Notes under the pieces: model-generated
What the model saw: the letters and a program-made list of their open reading frames with translations, nothing else
The model's database searches: none
What the model was told of the DNA's origin: nothing
Shown: positions 5,662-10,936 of the stretch, piece after piece
Layout of the letters: each line of letters opens with the position of its first letter
Position numbering within the stretch: position 1 is the first letter of the stretch
Position numbers and translations under genes: made by a program
Source of the DNA: Baffinella frigidus
Lineage: Eukaryota > Cryptophyceae > Cryptomonadales > Baffinellaceae
Direction: 5' to 3'
Assembly (NCBI GenBank): GCA_026770585.1
Contig: MU646701.1
Location: 386,839-397,774 of the forward strand
Length of the DNA: 10,936 bases

Positions 5662-8600
5662 CTGCAGCTCGGGTTGTTCGGGTTGTTATGGTGGGTGGGA
5701 ACCAGTTCCTCTCTCGACTGCGGGAGTCAGACTAGCTACAACAAACTTGCAGCAGGAGAACCAAAGGAACGTGGGGGAAACTTTGGGGCCAGAATCATAT
5801 GCCTTCTGGAAATGAACACCTAACAATCTTTTAACACGACGCCTCATGCAGAAGCACCGATAAATCAGCCTTCTCGTCGGATCCTGACGCTCTAATCGCT
5901 TTGAGAAAACGATAAATCTGCAGCCACGAGATGGCGTGCGCTGGTTTGCATCATGACCCCTCCTGCCAAGGCATGCGCGGGGAAGCTCACCTTCCGAGCA
6001 GCGACAGCCTCGCGCAGCTCCTCGGCTGATGATGGAGCGCTCTCGTGCCCGAGACCCCTGACATTCTCGAGCAGCAGATCGAAGTCCGCCTCCGACATCG
6101 CGACCATCAGCTTCTCGAATTTTGCATCACTCAGGCGCTTGAGGTCATCTTTCCCCTTCGCTCCGACCTCCTTCAGCGCCGCCGCCACCGCGGTCGAGGT
6201 CAACCCCACGGAGGCAAGCCACTTGCTCAGCTCATCGGCCACGCGGGCCTCTTCCTTCTGGCGTCGCTGCTGTTCCAGGAGAGACAGATCGGCCTGCCGC
6301 TGCCGCTCAGCCTCCCGAGCAGCGACAGTATCGCGCTTCTTTTCGCGCAGCTTCTCAGCCGATGATGGAGCGCTCTCGTGCCCGAGACCTTTGACCTTCT
6401 CGAGCAGCAGATCGAAGTCCGCCTCCTCCATCGCGACCATCAGCTTCTCGAATTTCGCCTCACTGAGGCTCTTGAGCTCGTCTTTCCCTTTCACGCCGAC
6501 CTTCTTCAGCGACGCCGCCGCGACTGTTAACCCCACGGAGGCGAGCCACGTGCTCAGCTCATCGGCCACTCGGGCCTCTTCCTTCTGGCGCTGATCCTCC
6601 TGGAGCTGCCGCTGAGCTTTCCGAGCAGCGACAGCCACGCGCAGCTCCACGGCCGATGATGGCGCACTTGCGTGCCCGAGACCCCTGACCTTCTCGAGCA
6701 GCAGATCGAAGTCCGCCTCCTCCATCGCGGCCATCAGCTTCTCGAATTTCGCCTCACTGAGGCGCTTGAGCTCATCTGTCCCCTCCACGCCGACCTTCTC
6801 CAGCGCCCCCGCGGTCGTGGCCAACTCCACAGAGACGAGCCACCTCTTCAGCTCCTCCAACTTTTCCAGCTTCTCAGCTTCGGCCTTCTTCATGAGATCG
6901 GTTGCGGCACTGCGATCCACGACCTTGGTGTCCACTTCCCGGTGCTCTTTCTGCAGCTCGACGTGCCCGAGAAACTCGAGCAAGCCCCCCCGCGGAAACT
7001 TGTTGACCACGACGACAAAGAGCTGCGCGCGGGTCACTGCGCAGTAGAGCCGCGCGCGAGACCTGGTGGTGGCCTCGGGACCGCCCACCTCGTCGAGGCC
7101 CACGGCAATGACGATGAGCCGCTCCAGCCCGTGGAAGTTTTCCACCGTGTCCACCTGGAAGAGGGAGAGGAGAGGCTGGGATTATGAATCTGGGCCGAGA
7201 GAGAGAGAGAGGGAGAAAGAGGGGGGGAGAGAGAAAAATACGGGGAAAGAGAATGGGGAGATGTTGCAGTCGTGTGGCAAGGATTCAGTGAGGCTAAACG
7301 GGTGCATCGCTTCTTCTCGTTAAGCCTCAGACGAGGGGAAAGAGACATTCGGAGCCAGGAATAGATCTACCTGTGTGTCACGTTTGCCGCAAAGCCAGGC
7401 CATGTGCTACTAGCAAACGCACTGATGCTTAAGTTTCAAGATGCTGCGATCCAAGGCTCTGCGAGGCTTGCGTCTGGGGTTAGGGTAACACCAAGATCAT
7501 CTGCTCCTCATCCAGGGGCGTATTCCGCTCCAGCACATATCGCGACGCCTCCGCGGCACCCACCACCTTGAAACGCCTCTCTGATACCCCCTGAATCTTC
7601 CTCAGCAGCTCTTCCAGGCCCTGCGTCTCCTTCCCTGCTATCCCCCCAGCGTCCCGCCGCTTCTTGAGCTCTGCAACCTGCTCCTGCAGCCGCGCAGCAA
7701 GACCCTTTGGCTCCGCAATTTTCGCCAGGAACTCATCGCGAAACCCATCATCAGGGACGATGATGGCCACGCGGTCGTGAAAGCTGAGCCTCGGGAAAGT
7801 AGCGGCCACGTGAATCAGTAGCGCTTGCACCGTCTGGTCGACGTAGCGCTCCATGATGTCATCACCCGCCGCAAGCTCGAAGATAACTGACTTGAGAGGA
7901 GGCCCTGCCACGCTGTTCTGACAAGTCGTCGCGTCCAGCTGGTCTTTCCCTTCATGCAGCTGAAAGGCCGCCGCTCCTGCAAGAATCCGCTGACTGCTTC
8001 TCACCACCTCGGTCAGGTGCACTGGCTGAAGATCGGGAGGATACTGTGGTTTGAGGGTGAAGGATTGAGAGACGTCCGAGAGGATCAAGAAACGAGGAAA
8101 GTCGCGAGGAGGATCCGGGCGGGAGGACGCCAGCAGCGGGGCTGTGTACTCCTCGACCATGCCGCGCACCAACTCGTCGCTGTACACGTGGTGCGCCTCG
8201 TCGACGACCACCACGTCGTACTGCTCGGCAGGCACTGCCTCCGTCGAGAGGCGTCCAGCTTCGAGCTTGACGGCACGGGGGCCAGCGTCGCAAGGCTGGT
8301 AGAGGAGGTAGATCATCTCGAGCATTCGGCGTTTCCGGACCGCACCCTCGCACCGCGTGCAGAGCCACTTGACCACGAACAGCGCCAGCGCCTCGTTCAT
8401 GACAACGAAGAGGATCATGATGTCCGGTTCCTGATCCCCGTTCGGCCCGAACAGAGCCAGCAGCATTAGGTGCAGCGCCACGAACGTCTTGCCGGCCCCA
8501 GCCGGCGCGTAGAGGTGCACGCAATCCAGGCCCCGCAGCTCTTCCATCTTCTCCGTCTGATGGGCCGTGAGCTTGTCCATGGCAAGGATCGCATGCTCGA

Positions 8601-10636
8601 AACTCTTCGCAAAGCCACTCAGGTCGCATTCGACAGTGATGTTCCGAGGCCCAGCAATCCCAACAGGCAGGCCCATGTCCCCACCAGAGCTCGCCACGCC
8701 GCCGTTGACACCATCTGGCGGAGAGAGCTTCTGGCTGAGAGACTTCCCGAGCTTCTTGTCCAGAAACCCAGTGAGCACCTCGTGGCTGAGATTCTTGATA
8801 AAAACGACATCCCGAACGCAAACGGTGATAATCAGGTCCTTGCCGTCCTCGAAGAAGCCTGCGATCGGGACGTCCTGCTGCGTGCCCATGATGCGCGGCA
8901 GCTCCTTCGTGACAAGCTCCGCAAACGTGATCTCGTCTACCAACTCAAACGGCGAGCGCCGCTGCGCCCCCTCGCTGAAGGAGAATCGGAGGTCTTCGTG
9001 GAGCGAATGCGCCTTGACGAGACTGGTTGACGCGTCCTTGACATCCGAAATCCAGAACTCCTCAAAGCTGAGCTGCTTCGACAGCCGCAGAGACGCATCC
9101 TGCAATTCGTTGCTTTCGCCACTGGTCAGCAGCAGCACGAATTGGTAGTCGTCGTCCTCAAGCATGCGCCCCCCCAGCCACTCCCCGATGAGCTCCCACT
9201 CTGCCTTCTCCGCCACGTCGACCCAGATCAAGATCGAGCAGCCTTCTGCACCGTGCTTCTCGAGCGCTGCCTCCAGCGACACTGTGTCCGCAAGGGTGTC
9301 GATGCGCCACACCACGGCGAAAGTGTCGTTGACCAGACACGACATGATCGCCTCGAACGCGACTGCACGGCCTCGAAAGAATGGAGTGTCGCCCTTTCCT
9401 TTGATGTGCCACAAGCCACCCCTCCCGTTGCCGTCTCCCAACGCCTGACCCATTTTGCTTTCCAGCTTAGAAGGGTACGGCACGTCGCACACCACCAGCT
9501 GCAGTTCCGTCGCCAGCTTCTTCTGCTTCTTCCTGGCCTTCTCATCCGACGTCGTCAAGTTGGACCGTGTCTCCAACTTCAATTCGTTGAGAACCGTTCC
9601 ACTCTGCCGAGGTGTTTTCACGTGGACCGGGACGCCGAGAACGGCACTCTCAAGTTGAGACACCCCAGGCAGATGCTTGCCCAAGAGCGTGCGGAGCGTG
9701 TTTTGGACCAGCGCGACGTTGCCGGCATTCGCCCTCACCATCTCATCGATCACCGGATGGATCACGTTGAAGAGGAGCTTGGTCGCTACGGCGCCGCCGA
9801 GCTGCATCAGAGCCCGGTTGATCGAGATGACGACAGGCACTCCCGCGTCAAGAAGCTGCTGCGCCGTCTTGCTCGCACCGTACGTGTGGCACACCACTAC
9901 CACTTGCAGGCCCAGCGTCGTCAGCTGCTGCTTCAACACGTCGAGCACGTTCTTGATCGGGCAGGAGTCTGACACCCAGCCGCAGCCTTTCGAAGACCAA
10001 ATCATGCAGGAAGAAGGATTGCGACACAGACCCCCCTGGATTTCCCCAGAACTGACGTTGCTCACGCGTACCCCTCCGTTCGACAAGATCTCCGCGTTGA
10101 TCTGGTACTTCTCCACGAACTTGCCTGCCAGCGATAACATCTTCTCCCGCTGCTGCGCATGCCCCATCAGCGCGGGGTCGACTTGGAAGATCAGCTCAGT
10201 GAAAAGAGGTTCGCGCTTCCCCAATTCCTGCACGTGCCCCAGCACCTGACCAACCTCGTCCTTGATCGCCTTCAAGGACAAGCGCACGTCCTGCATCGAC
10301 TTGTCCATGTTCACGAGAACATCCGTGCGCTTCAGCAGCTTGTCCACCCCCTTCTTGGTGTCAACGTTCACGTCGTGCATCAAGCACTCCAACGCCGAAT
10401 TGACGCACTTCTTGGCGTCCTCGCACTGCACCAGAAAGCCCCCAGACTTCCAGAACTTTGCAACCATCGAAAAGACTCCTGTGCTAGGCTTCTGACGCGT
10501 CTCCACCAACTCCTTCAACTTCGTGAGCGCATCCACTGCGTCCCCCAGTAGCTTGACTGAGTCCTTCGATGGATTCGCATCGCCCTTCCCCCCCCCCGGA
10601 TACAACTTCTGGACGATGCCCAGCAGCGCGACGCAC
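5524..10636 (-). CDS. Gene 2: Schlafen/DUF2075-like SF1 helicase fused to SAM-like repeats (spliced, 5' partial)
   Basis: Three exons (7492..10636, 5991..7154, 5524..5661) give 1481 codons plus the stop; numbering is from the first full visible codon. Residues 25-140 are helical, resembling a helical-bundle adaptor. Residues about 180-320 contain VVVVCHTYGAS, then AGVPVVISI and a helical tail, a pattern reminiscent of CHAT/caspase-like folds (weak). The helicase core has motif I APAGAGKT (710-717), motif II DEAH (812-815), motif III SDVSQ (853-857), motif IV VVRSSQRI (877-884), motif V VENFHGLER (1052-1060) and motif VI YCAVTRAQ (1085-1092). All are intact, so an active ATPase is expected; the set looks most like Schlafen/DUF2075 proteins. 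Three SAM-like repeats follow at about 1149, 1247 and 1356. The substrate (DNA or RNA) and partners are unknown. The helicase call is firm; the N-terminal call is tentative. Confidence 0.87.
5662..5990. other. Intron 2 of gene 2 (329 bp)
   Basis: Bounded by donor AAG|GTGAGC and acceptor CTGCAG|GAA on the minus strand. I see no repeat, exon or RNA gene inside. Confidence 0.75.
5991..6854 (-). repeat. Three tandem SAM-like domain repeats within gene 2
   Basis: Units at about 6561..6854, 6234..6560 and 5991..6233 (98, 109 and at least 81 codons). Each has a helical core (ELxxWLASVGL... GVKGKDELKxLSEAKFEKLM ...DFDLLLEKVRGLGHESAPSSA) followed by a charged linker (AARKAxRQ...QKEEARVAD). Units 2 and 3 are closest. 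The WL.S(V/I)GL start and the D-LK-L...F spacing resemble sterile alpha motif domains, which self-associate or bind partners. The family assignment is by pattern only. High similarity points to recent tandem duplication. Confidence 0.8.
5991..7154 (-). CDS. Gene 2 exon 2: helicase motifs V-VI and three SAM-like repeats
   Basis: 388 codons between acceptor CTCTTCCAG|GTG and the strong donor CGGAAG|GTGAGC. The first codons, VDTVENFHGLERLIVIAVGL, continue exon 1's EEQMIL directly into motif V. ARLYCAVTRAQLFVVVVN is motif VI. A lysine/glutamate-rich helical linker then leads into the repeats. Reading on past the donor gives an unrelated tail and a stop, as expected for intron. The first codon is GTG, not a start. 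Confidence 0.88.
7155..7491. other. Intron 1 of gene 2 (337 bp) with a telomere-like 5' edge and pyrimidine-rich 3' half
   Basis: Donor TTG|GTGTTA runs straight into CCCTAACCCCAG, a telomere-like remnant. Upstream of the acceptor the sense strand is strongly CT-rich. Splicing joins EEQMIL to VDTVENF, as the helicase fold requires. Confidence 0.8.
7197..7238. repeat. GA-rich purine tract (sense-strand polypyrimidine)
   Basis: 42 consecutive purines on the plus strand, mostly GA dinucleotides with a G7 run. In the minus-strand transcript this is a long CU tract 40-85 bases from the acceptor, so it probably assists 3' splice-site recognition. Confidence 0.8.
7492..10636 (-). CDS. Gene 2 exon 1: N-terminal helical/CHAT-like region and helicase motifs I-IV
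   Basis: The exon opens at acceptor CAAACCAG|G in phase 2 (first full codons CVALLGIVQK) and closes at TTG|GTGTTA in phase 0. There is no ATG near its beginning, so coding continues upstream past the right edge. The middle (residues about 370-600) is a mixed alpha/beta region I do not recognise, including the strands FAVVWRID, SILIWVD and YQFVLLL. Walker A (codons at about 8486..8509) and DEAH (about 8192..8203) are plain. Without splicing at 7491 the frame hits a stop within three codons, just before helicase motif V. Confidence 0.88.
10588..10597. repeat. C10 homopolymer (G10 in sense) inside gene 2 coding sequence
   Basis: Encodes Pro-Gly-Gly-Gly near the start of exon 1. A one-base length change would alter the frame linking the 13 codons upstream to the rest. 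It is a likely slippage or assembly-error site. Confidence 0.85.
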
Positions 10637-10639
10637 CTG

Positions 10640-10936
10640 GTTTGGAGTTTAGGGTTTGGGGTTGAGGGTGTAGGGTTTGGGGTTGAGGGTTTATGGTTTA
10701 GGGTTTGGGGTTTGGGGTTGAGGGGTTGAAGTGTAGGGTGTATATTGTAGGGTGTAGGGTGTAGGGTGGGGTGTAGGGCGTATGGTGTATGGTGTATGGT
10801 GTATGGTGTATGGTGTAGGGTGTAGGGTGTAGAGTGTAGGGTGTAGGGTGTAGGGTGTAGGGTGTAGGGTGTAGGGTGTGGGGTGTAGAGTGTAGTATGA
10901 TGTGTAGGGTGTAAGGTGTAGGGTGTAGGGTGTAGG
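10640..10936. repeat. Second telomere-type heptamer array, upstream intron of gene 2 (continues past the right edge)
   Basis: Next to the acceptor (10637..10639) the units are TTTAGGG, TTTGGGG and TTGAGGG; further right they become TGTAGGG with some TGTATGG. As in gene 1 the sense strand is C-rich and the array joins the exon through AAACCAG|GTG. An intron is the simplest reading. A subtelomeric end would also have the G-rich strand running rightwards, so a chromosome end that truncates gene 2 cannot be excluded from this window alone. Confidence 0.9.

Noticed and set aside
9142-9972. 276-codon plus-strand open frame opposite gene 2
   Set aside because: Shadow of the helicase gene. Composition is His/Arg/Leu-rich with no domain, and the minus-strand frame is continuous here.

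Overview
The window is eukaryotic nuclear DNA, most likely from a GC-rich unicellular alga or protist. Coding runs are interrupted by GT-AG introns that fall inside conserved protein motifs, the only polyadenylation-like signal is AATAAA, and degenerate plant/algal-type telomere heptamers (TTTAGGG and variants) are abundant. I cannot name the species. Coordinates and splice sites were worked out by hand from the sequence and from conserved protein motifs; no transcript data were available.

There are two multi-exon genes, both on the minus strand and arranged head to tail. The upstream gene (gene 2, about 10636 to 5524; its 5' end lies beyond the right edge) encodes a large protein. It has a helical N-terminus, a possible degenerate CHAT/caspase-like segment, a superfamily 1 helicase core resembling the Schlafen/DUF2075 type, three tandem SAM-like repeats with charged helical linkers, and a short tail. 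The downstream gene (gene 1, about 4675 to 58; its 3' end lies beyond the left edge and its first exon is not identified) encodes a STAND NTPase of DUF4062-NACHT-WD40 architecture, the NWD1/NPHP3/TEP1-like group. Gene 1 is more fragmented than it looks. Four short upstream exons (4187..4675, 3996..4079, 3341..3393, 3149..3221) rebuild a complete DUF4062 domain in perfect phase with the long exon 58..2836.

The most unusual feature is the role of the telomere-like repeats. About 590 bp of heptamer array (3397..3988) fills essentially an entire intron of gene 1, splitting the DUF4062 motif M-R-W-G. A second array (10640 to the window end) abuts the first visible acceptor of gene 2. In both, the array is C-rich in the transcript and runs into the same 10-base acceptor context, AAACCAG|GTG. 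The gene 1 array is flanked by an imperfect 12-bp direct repeat of exon sequence. This suggests an intron born when telomeric repeats were inserted at a break and the heptamers supplied the branch point and 3' splice site.

The region between the genes (4676..5523) holds a 174-bp foldback element with 43-bp arms (41/43 identical), but no coding exon I can support. The remaining introns are ordinary, apart from a pyrimidine-rich (sense strand) tract in the 337-bp intron of gene 2. Together the genes look like a sensor-type NTPase beside a helicase fusion, so an intracellular surveillance or defence role is plausible. That is inference from domain content and adjacency only.
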